Part shown: positions 1 through 12,450 of the stretch, in pieces
Layout: the number at the start of each line of letters is the position of its first letter
How positions within the stretch are numbered: position 1 is the first letter of the stretch
DNA from: Lanius collurio
Taxonomy: Eukaryota > Chordata > Aves > Passeriformes > Laniidae
Length of the DNA: 64,000 nt
Reading direction: 5' to 3'
Assembly: GCA_020086605.1 (NCBI GenBank)
Contig: JACBWW010000029.1
Span: 793,913-857,912, forward strand
The notes under the pieces: model-generated
The model's database searches: none
The model's input: the letters and a program-made list of their open reading frames with translations, nothing else
What the model was told of the DNA's origin: nothing
Position numbers and translations under genes: made by a program

Positions 1-3000
1 TCTCTGGGTTAGTTCTGAGCCACCAGCCCCCCACACTGGCAGATTTCCCAGGCCCTGTACACTAACACATTTACTAATCTATTTACTAATTTATTAACTA
101 CATATCAGTAAATATTCAGACTGATTAGCTGGAAACTCCTTCTGTTGGGCTCTTTCTCAGTTCCAGAGTGCTCGAGCTGCTCATGGGGAACAACCAGAGC
201 AGGGAACCCCCAGCCCAGGAACCACCCAGGCCTGGGACACTTTCGGGTCTCTTTTCACCCTTCCTGGACAAGATTTCAGACTGTCCATGTTATGCTTTAT
301 AGTCAAAACCATAATCTTGGTCTTTCTTTTGGTCTTTTGCTCCCAATGCCTGATAATGGATACATGAGGGGAAAAAAGGAGAAAACCTCAACATTTGACC
401 AGTCCCAGAGATTTCAAATGAGGGCAACTTTGAAGCTTATACAGAGAAACTTATTTAAGATTTTTATCATTTTCCTTTCCATTAAAAAGCTGACACACAG
501 GTGCATGTTTAAGTCCACCCATTGTCATCTTTGATGTCTTGGCCCTTTTTTGATTTCCTTTTTATTTTTACCCTTGCTTTTATTCCTCCTCTCCTTTACA
601 AAACAGAGACAATTCAAACCACCTTTTTTCTTTAACTCATTGCCAGGTCAGTAAATCACAATACACACTTTTTAAAGTTAGGCTGCCATGTGCACAGCCA
701 TAAACAGCCAATAAATAAATTTGTCGGCATCTAAAGGTGTCCTCTCCCAACAGACTTTCTTACAGTCATTTCCTAATTTTACTGCTGACTGACTTACCAA
801 AGTCATTCTTTCTGTCCTTAGGAGAAAAAAATGAAATACCAAAGAATCATTTATTTCCAGTGGCTTCATCTATTTCTGCTAAATCAGTAGCAGGTCACGT
901 TGGCTCAGGAAGAGCTCTCTTCATCCTTCCAGTCAAAATGAACCTTCGCTATGAAAAGCAGCATCGTTACCGTGTGATTTGGGAATGTTGTTAAAAATAA
1001 ACAGAGATCAGGGAGAGGCTGGGCCGGAGATGTGGCTCATCCCCCTTCGGGTGGCTGCAAATGCCTTTTTATCCACCATTCTGGAGGAGATGGAACAAGT
1101 CGGGAATTATTGCAGTAATGTCCCTGTCACTCTGAATAAAACATGAACAAAATTAGTTACTCTTCCCTCAGATTGAAGCAATTATTTCATGTCTCCTTGC
1201 ACGAGGCCGTGTGTAACCGATTGCCAGGCGCTGCAGACAGGGCCGTAAAGGATGGAGAAATAACAGCTGGGACTAATTGGAATTATGGTCGACTTGATTC
1301 ATTCCATTTATTTATTTATTTGTGTGTGTGCAGGGAGGGGAGGGAAGTTTCCCTCAGTATGCAGAATACTTAAAGGGAAAAGAGCCGTGGCAAGTCTGCC
1401 GGTGAGCTTGGCTGGTTTAATTAAGCTTTCCACATGAAGCCGTTCCATTCCCCAGCTTATCACCTCATTAACACTTCCTCAGTGCCCTGTCTGTCCTCCC
1501 CACGCTGGAACTCCGCTCTGGCACCGCCACGCTTGTCCCCACACCCGCCGAGGTGGGGCACACGGGTCAGCACTGATGCTTCCAGCCTGGCACCCGCTGG
1601 GCTCTTCTCAGGCGCTTCCCGGGAAATTGAAGCTCCTGCACTCGTTATCCATCTGCATCTAATTGTTCCCAGGCATAAGGAGGCAGCTCTGAGAATAGTT
1701 AGGTGGCTCAGGCTGAAAATCCTGGGTGCCTTGGTGCCCAAACGGGGTTTGGTGGGGTTTGGCCAACCCAGGGGAGCTCAGGAGAGAGGGCAAATGGCTG
1801 AGGAGCTTGTGGGAAGTATCTTTAACCCAGCAGGTTCCTCCAGCCTGCTTGGGTTCTGACCAAGTGGTGTTTTCAGCCCAAATTGTGTTTTTTGTCTGCA
1901 GCCCCCAGCCCGTGGCACGTGGGATCCACAAGGGCCGCTCTGGGCTCTGCCTTGGGGCCCATCACGGTGGGATCTGGGATGTCTGGGATGTCTGGGATGT
2001 CTGGGATGTCTGGGATGTCTGGGAATCAGTCCCCATAGTCTGAAAACAGAAAATGGTGCTTGGCAGCGCTGGGGGTGTGCAGAGGTTGAATGTTTGCAGG
2101 GTGTTTTGGAAATGCTGTAGCCTCCTCACTATAGACAGGCAGTACCAAACCCACCAAGGCCGTTGGGAATGGAGCACAGGCTCATTTCAGGACATTGTGG
2201 GTTAATGTTGTGGTTTTTCTGCCCTACTTTTTTTTTTTCTTAAGATGTGGCAGGATGCTGCTGAAAATGTGTAACTCAAGGCACTGGAAAGAATCCTGCG
2301 AGTTGCAGTGAATAAATGCAGAGCAGGGAGTATAAAATATATGTTTTTTAATATTTATTCATAGATTAAAAAGTCAATATGCTGGCTGAGATGAATGCTA
2401 AAAAGTTTAATTAAACCAAAACAACAATGCTCTCTTTCAGTTGCTGTAGCAGCAGAGAAAACGTAGGTAAACATCCTTCTTTCTGAAAAATGATCTTGTT
2501 CCTAGCAAAGCCCACCAGCTCTCTTTCCCAACAGGAATGTATCACCCTGCTGAAGTGAACCATGAAATGACACCGTGCAAAGTCCTCGGAAGTCAGCGTG
2601 AGTCTTTTTGCTGATCTTGCTGGACGCCAGAGCAGGAGGTGGAAAATTATCTCATTTCTTTAATTAGTTGGGAGAAAATTAATCATCTTCTGATGCATGA
2701 AATGTTTAATGCTGATTTCCTCTCTCCTGGGCAGACTGTGCCAGGGTCTGGGGAGCCGTGGCTCCCGTAAGGCCACGCTGGGCACTGAGGGCTGGGACCA
2801 GAATTTTAATCCTCACCGTGTTCCATGAGCCAGTGGAACCAGAGAACACTGAATCCTTCTTACAAAAAACACCTTTCACCAAATCATAACACCATTTTTA
2901 TTAATTAGGTTTCAAGATGAGAAGCACTGAGCATCCTCCTCTGAGCTCCATTGCTGGGGGGCTTCTCCCACCCCAGCACTGCCCGTGCCCATCTCACAGC

Positions 3001-3052
3001 ACAGCCCAGGGATCGGGGGCTGGAGTGAGGGCAGGGAGGGAGGGGGGGAGGG
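1..3052. other. Intergenic, unique AT-rich DNA
   Basis: No gene is seen. The stretches 960-1,440 and 2,320-2,720 are AT-rich, nonrepetitive and rich in TAATTA/TTAATT-type words. That is the look of conserved noncoding elements, but conservation cannot be judged from one sequence. A 9-bp array interrupts at 1,974. Confidence -1.
1974..2024. repeat. 9-bp tandem repeat (CTGGGATGT, about 5.5 copies)
   Basis: Near-perfect head-to-tail copies of CTGGGATGT start at 1,974, 1,983, 1,992, 2,001, 2,010 and 2,019. Because the unit is a multiple of three, every frame stays open through it. Confidence -1.
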
Positions 3053-3252
3053 ATGGGTGGGTGGGTGGATGGATGGATGGATGGATGGATGGATGGATGG
3101 ATGGATGGATGGATGGATGGATGGATGGATGGATGGGTGGGTGGATGGATGGATGGGTGGGTGGATGGATGGATGGATGGATGGATGGATGGATGGATGG
3201 ATGGATGGATGGATGGGTGGGTGGATGGATGGATGGATGGATGGATGGATGG
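3053..3252. repeat. Tetranucleotide array (GGAT/GGGT)n
   Basis: About 200 bases of GGAT units with interspersed GGGT variants; the GGGT variants recur in blocks near 3,057, 3,134, 3,154 and 3,214. It passes directly into an 8-bp array. Open frames here (M-D-G-W repeats) are artefacts. Confidence -1.
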
Positions 3253-3786
3253 ATGCAGGGGTGCAGGAATGCAGGGATGCAGGGAATGCAGGGGTGCAGG
3301 AATGCAGGGATGCAGGGAATGCAGGAATGCAGGGGTGCAGGGGTGCAGGGATGCAGGGGTGCAGGGGTGCAGGGATGCAGGGATGCAGGGATGCAGGGAT
3401 GCAGGGATGCAGGGATGCAGGGGTGCAGGGATGCANAGGGATGCAGGGATGCAGGGATGCAGGGATGCAGGGATGCAGGGGTGCAGGGATTTAGGGATGC
3501 AGGGATGTAGGGATGCAGGGGTGCAGGGATGCAGGGATTTAGGGATGCAGGAATGCAGGGGTGCAGGGATGCAGGGATTTAGGGATGTAGGGATGCAGGG
3601 GTGCAGGGATGCAGGGATTTAGGGATGCAGGAATGCAGGGATGCAGGGATTTAGGGATGCAGGGATGCAGAGGTGCAGGAATGCAGGGGTGCAGGGATTT
3701 AGGGATGCAGGGGTGCAGGAATGCAGGGGTGCAGGAATGCAGGGATGCAGGGGTGCAGGGGTGCAGGGGTGCAGGGGTGCAGGGAT
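3253..3786. repeat. 8-bp minisatellite (ATGCAGGG/GTGCAGGG)n
   Basis: More than 60 copies of an 8-base unit with variants GTGCAGGG and ATTTAGGG and shortened ATGCAGGA units. One unresolved base is at 3,436. The unit looks like GGAT plus GCAG, so the array probably grew from the neighbouring tetranucleotide tract. Confidence -1.
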
Positions 3787-4501
3787 GGAGCTCCCTGCAG
3801 AGCTGACACCCAGCCCAGCGGTTGCCTCTGGCTGCCCCTCTCCCAGCTGTCCCCACCCTGGACACTTCCAGGCATGGGGCTCCACAGCTCCTCTGGGCAG
3901 CCTGTGCCAGTATCCAAAACAGGAACTCCACTAAAACTTTTACCAACTTGTCCAATGTCTTCAGGCCTGGCATGGGCACGGTGAGCCCTCCCCAGCCCTG
4001 AGGGTGCAGAGTAACTCACACCTGGATTTAAAGATGCTTTATTAGCTGTGAGCTGAGATGAGCTCCTGGATGTCAGAATTAGAAACCATTACTGCAGAGT
4101 TTGACAAAAATCAACTCAACCTTGACTGTTCATAAACATGGCCTGACATTTCCCTCGCTGCCTGTACACAGTGGGCAGGTTTTTAAAGAGTCCAACCCTA
4201 TATAAAGGCTCACTGTTATGAAAAATAATTTACATTGGTTCCTTTCCCAAATACATCAGTTACAACCTCAATAAGAGCTCACGGTGTTTGCATTTCCACT
4301 TCCCACCACGTGTTCCTATGAGAGTGCACTGGAATAGCTGGAGCACTCTAGTCCATCCATAGCCCTTGGTATTCCCAGGTCCACTGGGCCATCCATATGA
4401 AAAAAATCAGAGTTTCAAAATCAGTTTTCCTTTTCAAGAAGAGAAACTACAAATAAAATAGTCACTATAATGCCAACATCACCCAGGATGTTGGAAATCA
4501 G

Positions 4502-4674
4502 AATAGAATAACAGAGTCACAGAATGATTTGGGTGGGGAGGGCCCTCAAAGCCTACCCAGTGCCACCCCTGCCATGGCAGGGACACCTCCCACTGTCCCA
4601 GGCTGCTCCAAGCCCCAATGTCCAGCCTGGCCTTGGGCACTGCCAGGGATCCAGGGGCAGCCAAAACTTCTCTG
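4502..4674 (-). mobile_element. CR1 LINE 3'-end fragment
   Basis: The plus strand shows the inverted CR1 tail: CACAGAATGATTTGGGTGGG, then GCCATGGCAGGGACACCTCC and the CAGCCTGGCCTTGGGCACTG block. The element is 5'-truncated, and its truncated end directly abuts an ATATC microsatellite. Confidence -1.
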
Positions 4675-4680
4675 GGTAAT

Positions 4681-4731
4681 ATATCATCATATCATATCAT
4701 ATCATATCATATCATATCATATCATATCATA
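4681..4731. repeat. Pentanucleotide microsatellite (ATATC)n
   Basis: About ten perfect ATATC units, immediately beyond the truncated 5' end of a CR1 copy. Confidence -1.
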
Positions 4732-5139
4732 ATTTAGGTTGCATTACATATCAGCAGGTGAAATACCTATTTGCTCATTTTACTTTCAAGTCATGAAGAA
4801 ATGAGCACTTCATTTACTTTCTTCATTTACTTGTCAGCTCTATTCATTATAGATGCACATTTTCTAAGTTAAGTATCCAGATTTCATGTCTATATTATAA
4901 TTAGGACTGGAAAAACGTAATGGGTACAGGTATCATTTAGCATTCCTATTCAAATTATTCCTATTTTCAGACCGTTGTTCAGGAGGGGCATTTCCAGGAG
5001 GATCCAAGTTGCTGCATTTTCCTGCATCCCATGTAATGATGCTAAAAGACCTTTGGCCTTCTGCCTTCCATGGGCAGCAGAAACCTGGCTGGCTAAAGCA
5101 AAAAACCCCTTAGGGGTTTAGGTTTGTGTCCTGCTCAGT

Positions 5140-5400
5140 GAGAATCCCAGAATGGTCTGGGTGGGAAGGGACATAAAAGATCATTTAGTCCTTCCTCTGC
5201 CATGGCAGGGACAGCTCCCACTGTCCCAGGCTGCTCCCAGCCCCAATGTCCAGCCTGGCCTTGGGCACTGCCAGGGATCCAGGGGCAGCCACAGCTGCTC
5301 TGGGCACAGCACAGGGCACAGCCCAGCCCAGGCACCTGCAGCTGGATGGATCCAGCCCCGGATTTCAGGAGCTCAGCACCCACAGGGAGCAAGGAGCAGC
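5140..5400 (-). mobile_element. CR1 LINE 3'-end fragment
   Basis: It starts with AGAATCCCAGAATGGTCTGG and carries the same GCCATGGCAGGGACAGCTCC and GGCCTTGGGCACTGCCAGGG blocks as the copy at 4,502. It is closely similar to that copy and in the same orientation, only about 0.5 kb away. The right end, after 5,305, is diverged and uncertain. Confidence -1.
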
Positions 5401-5440
5401 TTCTCCCTGGGTGGTTCCTTCCTTTAGAAATCACAGGCTG

Positions 5441-5670
5441 GTGAGGGGGTGTTCAGGTGAGTGTTTGGGTGTTCAGGTGAGTGTTGGGGTGTTCAGGTGA
5501 GTGTTTGGGTGTTCAGGTGAGTGTTAGGGTGTTCAGGTGAGTGTTTGGGTGTTCAGGTGAGTGTTGGGGTGTTCAGGTGAGTGTTTGGGTGTTCAGGTGA
5601 GTGTTGGGGTGTTCAGGTGAGTGTTTGGGTGTTCAGGTGAGTGAAGGGGTGTTCAGGTGAGTGTTTGGGT
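5441..5670. repeat. 20-bp minisatellite with 40-bp higher order, each unit containing a splice-donor consensus
   Basis: About 11.5 units of GTGTTTGGGTGTTCAGGTGA. The variable core alternates TTTGGG and TTGGGG (once TTAGGG at 5,521, and GAAGGGG at 5,641), giving a 40-bp dimer pattern. Each boundary reads CAGGTGAGTG, a textbook 5' splice site on the plus strand. It begins shortly after the CR1 fragment at 5,140. Confidence -1.
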
Positions 5671-7375
5671 GAAGCAGCTTTGCTGATGTTTTTCCAGGGA
5701 CTGTCTGAGGAATTGGTTGTGCAGCCAGAGGTACTGGTTGTGTTTGAAGGGAAATGAAAGCATTCCTGATCCAGCTCCTGGCTGAAGGATGGCTGTGGGG
5801 GAGCTGTGTGTGGCACAAATGCCAGGTTTGCTGTCCCTCCCTGCCGAGCAAGCAGCAGCTTTGCTTTGTATTAAGGTCTTGCATGCAGCTCAATTACCAC
5901 AAATGGTGCTGATAAGGAAGAAGGAATATCAAAGGAAAAACGGGATAACAGCCCTAAAATTATGTAAATAACTGATTGAGGAGTGTGGTAAAGACAAACT
6001 CTTTCCATTTGGATATATTGAGTACTTTATTGTATTTGCGGAATCGCAGCCTCTCCTGGGGCTTTTCTAACACTGTGGTTTGTATGTGCTACACTCAAGC
6101 CTAACCAGCTGTCTGCATGCCAGGGACATTTTTTTGCCTTTATAAATGACAAGATTTTGATTTCACACCACAGTTATATCAATATTCCAGTCTCCTGAGA
6201 GCCTCTTAATGTGATGACAATCGCAATATTAGTTCAGGCTGTTAATCCCAGGGCTCCTGTATTTCAGCATCTCCCCAATCTCATCAGAAGGATATTCTTT
6301 CAAGAATATATTGTTGTGTTTATCTTCATATGTGTCCCATAAATAATGCTGATGAGCATCCAAGCAATAGTTAGGAGAAGCTTCCAGAGGAGTGTGGGGA
6401 GCTGTATGTGGTACATTTGGCATCCTGCATCCATCCAGGACAGGCTGTTTCAGGCCACCCCTGCTCTGTTTCTTCATGTAGATTTATTTTCTTTTACTTA
6501 TTTTTTTTCCCAATTGACATTAGAAGTAAATTCTGATTATAAAAACATCCTTACCTAGAAGAAAAAAATCCCTAGTGCAAGTACAGGTAGCTGCTCCACC
6601 TCCAGAGCACATGGGAATTTAATTCCTATCTGTGAGCAATGCAAGGTAACTGTCCTAGGAAGGGAAAGCAGCTGTAAGGCAGATGTGAAGGGAATCACGG
6701 AGTGACCCCAGGCCTGGACAGGTCATCTGATGGAAATTAAGCCTTAAACTTGGGTGGGAAAGGTCTGCAGATGTGGTGGGGTGCAGAGGATGGTGGTGCT
6801 CCTCTGTGGAGTGCAGGGTCGGACAGTGGAGAAAAAAGGCTCTGGAATGAATTCAAATACAGGAATGACTTCTGGGCAGGGAGTTGGAGAGCTGGAGGAA
6901 ACAGCTGGTTAGGAAAACAAGGTAAAATCTTAGCGTGCTTAGCAGGAGAAAGCTCAGCCCCTTGAGCACCTCACATTTGCTGTAAGAGGGCGTGAGGAGG
7001 GCCCAGCCCTGCAGGTCGAGCAGCTGTGCAGGGTGGGCACCCAGGCTCTGCACCCGGGGCTGAGGGAGAGTGGGTGCTCACGGGGACAGGACCCCCCTGC
7101 CCTCTCCTCTCGCTGCCAAAGCTGGCAAAAACAGGGGCTGAACATGCTGAAATAACAGCAACGTGTCAGGAGGCTGAGAGAAGCCTCTTGTTTGTCTGAG
7201 TCTTGTTTAAATGTCTTTGTTTTTGTAAACCTGAGACCGCTCTGGCACAGCCTCACCGGCTGCACACCTCGGAGAGGGTGGGGAACAAACCTGGGCTTTC
7301 ACTGTCAAATGCCCAGACCCCATTTCCCAGGAGCAAATGCCTTTCTAATGTGTTTTCCCAGTGTTTCTCTTTCAG

Positions 7376-7487
7376 ATTTGCAAGATGGGAAGGAACAAAA
7401 CCTAGAACGAGCCCCAGCCCAAGTGTTGTGCTGAGAGCTGCTCCTCTCCAGGTGGGAACCGAGGAGCTGGAACAGGACCCAGCACAG
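7376..7487 (+). other. Weak candidate exon
   Basis: A 112-base segment is flanked by GTGTTTCTCTTTCAG and AGCACAG|GTAAGA. An alternative donor (CCAG|GTGGGA) lies within it at 7,451. No protein similarity is recognised. It stands alone, with no neighbouring exon identified. Confidence -1.
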
Positions 7488-8784
7488 GTAAGAGACACTG
7501 AAAAGTGTTTGTGTCTGAGGGAATCACTTTCAGGTAATTCCTGTGTAATGCGACTGCTTTGGGCAAGTCTAACACAAAGCTGAGCTGTTGTTGGAGCTCC
7601 CGTGGGCTGGAACGGGCTGAACATCCTGAGCATCCCGAGGGAGCCCCAGGCTCGGGCTGCAAACAGGAGTCCAGAGGTGACTTTGCCTCCCTCAAGGGCC
7701 TCATGGAAAGGAATTGCCTGGTGCTCTTTGCATGATCCTCACGGTGCTGCAGCCCCTTAGGTGGGAATGGTTTGGATCCCTCCCTGAGAATTCCTGGGCA
7801 AAGCAAAACCGTGCTTTGGTGTTATAAACATGGGAGTTACTTCCGTGCTGTGCTTGCTGTGGTTTGGGGTTTCTTCCAAAAAAAGTGGTTTCTGTGAATA
7901 CTTTGTATGAATTTGAGTCTGCTCAAGGTGAATTTGTGCTGGGTGAGGCTGAGCCCAAGGCTTTCCAGCCTGGAGAAGTGTTTGTGTGTTTCTTTCTCAC
8001 ACAAACGGCAGTGATTTCATCATTAACCAGATAAAGAGGTGTTGCCTGAAGCTCTATGAATAATCTCACCTACCTTGCAGTGCCTTCTCTTCTGGTATTT
8101 AATGAGCCTGATGTTTTCTATGCTTCAGGCAGAGTATAGAGCTGGCTGTAACTTTTGGAATCCTGCGTGTAACTCCAGGAATAACACTGCTGACTGTTAT
8201 GAGATGGCTGTGCCACAATTCCTCTGTGCTTCTGGGAATTTCACCTCAACCTCATGAATTAGGCAATAATTGATGGAGAGCAGAGCAGGTATTGCAGCGT
8301 GCTGGCAAATCAGAACCAACACACAATTGTCAGTTCATGCTGTCTTCATTTTCAGGCTGCAAATAACCTACTTGTTGTTATTTAGCAGAAATGAGGGAAT
8401 GTCCCCAGGGGGAGCAGGGTGGGCAGCAGCTGCCACATGCCCTCTGTGCAGCTTGGGGTCCTCCCAGCCCTGGTGGTAGTTCTGGGCTGGGTAACTCCAG
8501 GTGTGCTCCTTTCTCTTTGCCACTTGTGGTTCAGCGGGCTCTGTCCCCTCCCCACCCCGCAGCCGTGGCTGAAGTCACCTCTGGCTGCTCCTTTCTCACC
8601 CACAGCTCTCTCACACCTCTGCTCATCTCCTCCTGCTCCCCTGCAGCCACCCAGGGCAGCACAAAGCCACTCTCCCGGACAGAACATCCTCCAAGGGCTT
8701 CATTAGGTCTTTTCCAGAGCAGGAGTGTTCCCTGCAGTGTCTGCGCTTAGTGCTGGTAATGGTATTGCAGAGCTGAAAACTACT

Positions 8785-8822
8785 TTATTATATATATATG
8801 TGTTTATGTGTGTGTGTGTTTA
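8785..8822. repeat. (AT)n(GT)n microsatellite
   Basis: A short run of TATATATATA followed by TGTGTGTGTG-type dinucleotides. Confidence -1.
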
Positions 8823-11429
8823 AAGAAGACAGAATAACTTCTCCCATACTACTGCCTGGGTCTGATAATTCAAAATATTAACCATGCCTGGGCCAAGTGG
8901 GGCTTCCCAGGGCTTCCCCAGCTGGACGTGGGGGCCCTGGCAGGCAGGCATTCCCTCTCCTGGGCAGGAATTGCACTGTATTTGGTAAACAGGCTCTGGA
9001 TGCATGTGTAGGAAGTGACTCCCATTCCTTGTCTTTGCAGAGAATAAAAATTGCAGCCTCCCGCTCAGACTGGAGTCTCCAACACAGAACTTCATCTCCT
9101 TCATTTAGAAAAAGGGATTGTTGTCTCACCAGAATGGTGGTGCCTTTTGTCTGTAGAAAAACCTACAGAAATACTTGCAAAGCTCTTCAGAAATTCTGCA
9201 AGTGGCCCAGAGCTTGCTTTGTCAAAGAATTTAAACATGTAGTCTTGACATGTAAATATTTCCAGAAATATTTCCTGAATAAATAAGATTCCCTCCAAGA
9301 TGACCTCAGCCCTTGGCAGCAGTGAGGGTTGTGCTGTACATCTTCCAGAAGGATTCATGTGCCGTGCTGTGCCGTGGAGCCCCTGGGGCTCCTGCCAGGA
9401 GCTTGGCATCTCTGCTGGGACGGGGCACGGGGTCTGGAGTGTGTCACCCCTGCTGAGCTCACAGCCCTCGGCTCTAGAGCCTCTCTTTCTCTCCTAATCC
9501 CGTCCTCCTTGCAGGTCTGCAGCCCCTCTGATCCCCACCATGTATAGTCAAATGTGGGGAGGCAGAACCGAGCACTGCTGGGCTTTATGGGCCATAAATC
9601 ATTGGGGTTTTATAGCTTCTATAACTCATCTTGCATTCCAGATAACCAAGGCTGGAAGTTGGTTTGCCTCCAGTTTCTGGGGGCTCTGCAGAGTTGTTCC
9701 CACTGATCTGACCCTCCAAACCTCATGTGGGCTTTTCTCTATGTTATTTTTGGAGTTTTCCTTCAGGGTGAGCATCTGTCCCTGCAGCCTCTGCCAGCTC
9801 CCACCTTGTGTGTGCTCACAGATCCCCAAGGGACGGGGAAAGCTTTTCCCACTCCAAACCTGAGGGGGAGGGGCCCTCACTGGGGATGTGGGGACACAGC
9901 AGACAGTAAATAAATAAATAAATGTTCCCCACAGGCCTCTCTTGCTGCTTAGAGCGATTTCCCACTTCTGTGTCTGGGATTTCCCCTTCCTGCTGGCCAG
10001 TCCATCTCCTCCCCAGTACTTTAATTTCCTCACACCCTGGTGTGTCCTTACCTGTGTGGCTCCACCTCACCTCGCTCCCCTGTCACAACATCTGGGACCT
10101 GCAGCCAATTTCGTGCTGAGCAAAGCACAAACTCCTCCTGCCAATTCAATTTTTATCCAATGATCTTCACTTACCTTTCCATCACCGAGAGAGCTGCAAA
10201 TTCTCAGTTCCCCCTCCTGTGAGAAGGTTGCTGAGGGAGCTTTGAGGGGAGTGGCTCTGCCTCCACAAAACACTGGTTTTTCTCTCTACTTGTCTAAAGT
10301 TATAAGAGTGATAAAAAACTCAACTCATTTCTTCAAGTTCAAGGAGAACATAAAGAGTTTCCCAAAGGGTATCTCATCAGAAAGGAGGATTTTAAAAACA
10401 GTTTCATTTCTTGGCCAGCTTGTTACTCAGCCCTCACTGTGTTATCAAAATACTGTATTTGCAGAAGTGAGTAGGGCTGGCTGGAGCACAAGAATGTAAT
10501 TTTTTGGAAAACTCTAAGACTGAAATTTGTTTGCAATGCAAGTTCAACACAACCAAGTGGGGTTTTTTGGGGAGGGGAAAGGAAAATATGAAAACTGTGA
10601 CTCCTGGACGGGCACAGTCATCCCAAATAACATCAGTTTGTGCTGATCTGCCTCGGCCTCTGAGCTGCTGCTGGTGGTGTGTGAGAGCTGCTCGTTCCTC
10701 GCCATGGGAAGGCCCAGCCCGTGGCCAGGGTGGCTCTGCCGTGTCACAGGGACTGGGTGCAGTCCCACACGGGTGACCTGGGTGACCTCCTTGGGCAGGG
10801 GCTGGTGGAGGGGTGCAGGGGTGGCACGGTCTGAGCTGGGCTCTGAGCACAGTCTGTTCATCCTCAGTGACTGCACACATGGACTTAATCATATTTCAGT
10901 CCATCCATACATGAATATTTACTGGAATAGATCTTGCTGATCCCTGAAACACTGCCTGGTGCTCCTGCAGAACACGAGCCCTGCTGTTCCAGCCCCTCCA
11001 AGGACAGGGCTGTGACGTTTGTTTTCCACCTATGGCTCTGTAGCTTTTTCCCCTCTTGGCTAATTATTGCAGTTCTTTTTAAATGATGCATTTGGTATTG
11101 TACTATGGATTTTTAAAAGTTTTTATGCTTGTCTTAGCTGGAAATATGTTCTGGCCGGACTTGTAATTCCCTCTGCAGCCTTGTTGGAGTCAGGTAATAT
11201 ACCTCAAATATGAAGTCAATAAAATTGTACTGTAACTCACTGCAGATTTAAAGATTTTTTTTTTTTTAATGAAAAAGAATCCCAGGCAGCCAGAAATAAA
11301 TTCAAAAAATTCCAAGCCCTAATTAGGGAAATCATTTAAGAATATCTTGGGATTTAAAAATATGCCAAGGGCTTTGCCTGCAGAGGGCTGTGATGGGCAG
11401 GGACCTGAGCACAGCCCTGGGGGGGCTCT

Positions 11430-12450
11430 GGCCCCTCGTCCTGCTGGGGTGGCAGAGAGCGAGGGCAGGGCAGAAGCAGCTCCGGGCAGCGTTCCTTGGG
11501 TGCGGTGGGTGCTCCTGCCACCCAAGGAAAGGCGGAATATCCATCCCCGTGCCGGGGGCTGGAGCCGCACTCGGGGGTCCCCGCAGCCTTTGGGACCCTG
11601 CGCCGGTGTCACAAAATCTGTGGCTAAGGCAGAGAAGTGCGGGAGGCAGAACCACGAGTGTGACCCAGAGCAGGGCCCGGCTCGGGTTGCATCGGGCTTC
11701 CTGCGATGGTGAAAGCTCCCGTTTGAACCCTCGGGGGATGCTGTTCCCTCCAGCTGCCAGTAAAGGGTTGCGGCAAAGCTGCGACCGCAGTGACCGCGGG
11801 GCTGGGGCGCTGCTGCCAGCGGGGCAGGACAGTGACCGGGGCTGGGCTTTGGGGCTGGGCTTTGGGGCTGGGCTTTGGGGCTGGGCTTTGGGGCTGGGCT
11901 TTGGGGCTGAGCTTTGGGGCTGAGCTTTGGGGCTGGGCTTTGGGGCTGGCAGCCCTTCCTGCTCCAGGGAAGGATGTTGTGAGAGAAACAGAGCCGAGCT
12001 CTCTGTGCCTTGGGGCGGGAGAGGGCCCAGGGAGCCGGGAGCGAGCTCAGAAATCCAAGGGGATTTCTTAATTTCTTTCCCCAAAATACAGCGTGATCCT
12101 CAGAGGCTCGGGGAGCGGCTGGGACGGGTTCCCGGTGGGGATCCCCCCTGAGCACATCCTGGGTGGGATGTGGGATTCCAGCCCATCCAGCCGAGGGCAG
12201 CTCCCACCCGTGGCTGGGCTCGGTGACCCTGGCTCGGTGACATCTCCAGAGCTCAGCTGCTCTCGGCTTTTGCCTCCATCCTTGGCTTGTGCCAGTTTCT
12301 CCTGCGGGTCCTGGCTGCAGAGTCCTCCTGGCTGCAGCTTCAGGGAGCGAATTCCCCGAGCCAGAGGGTGCAGTTCCTTTGGGAACACCTCAGGCGCTGC
12401 CTCGCAGGGTTGGGGGACTGGAAGCAAACCCAGCTCGAGGTGTCCGTTGT
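11430..12450. other. GC-rich intergenic block
   Basis: Higher GC and CpG than its surroundings, and it contains the 13-bp G-rich array. Long frames on both strands (up to 278 codons) are low-complexity P/S/A/G translations without recognisable domains, so none is called as a gene. Confidence -1.
11838..11949. repeat. 13-bp G-rich minisatellite (GGGGCTGGGCTTT, about 8.6 copies)
   Basis: Units start every 13 bases from 11,838. Two units carry GAGC instead of GGGC (11,903 and 11,916). Four G-runs with loops of two and four bases recur throughout, meeting the usual G-quadruplex pattern on the plus strand. Confidence -1.

Larger units (their letters stand above)
5680..11430. other. Intergenic, no gene recognised
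   Basis: Mostly unique sequence with chance open frames. The only structured items are the weak candidate exon at 7,376 and the dinucleotide repeat at 8,785. A short AATA run is at 9,908-9,925. Confidence -1.

Noticed and set aside
2917..3979. Long open frames rich in M-D-G-W, C-R-D-A-G or H-P-C-I-P
   Set aside because: They are translations of the tetranucleotide and 8-bp arrays; all frames stay open and no domain is present.
11319..12155. 278- and 250-codon minus-strand frames
   Set aside because: P/S/A-rich translation of a GC-rich block and the 13-bp array, open in several frames at once.
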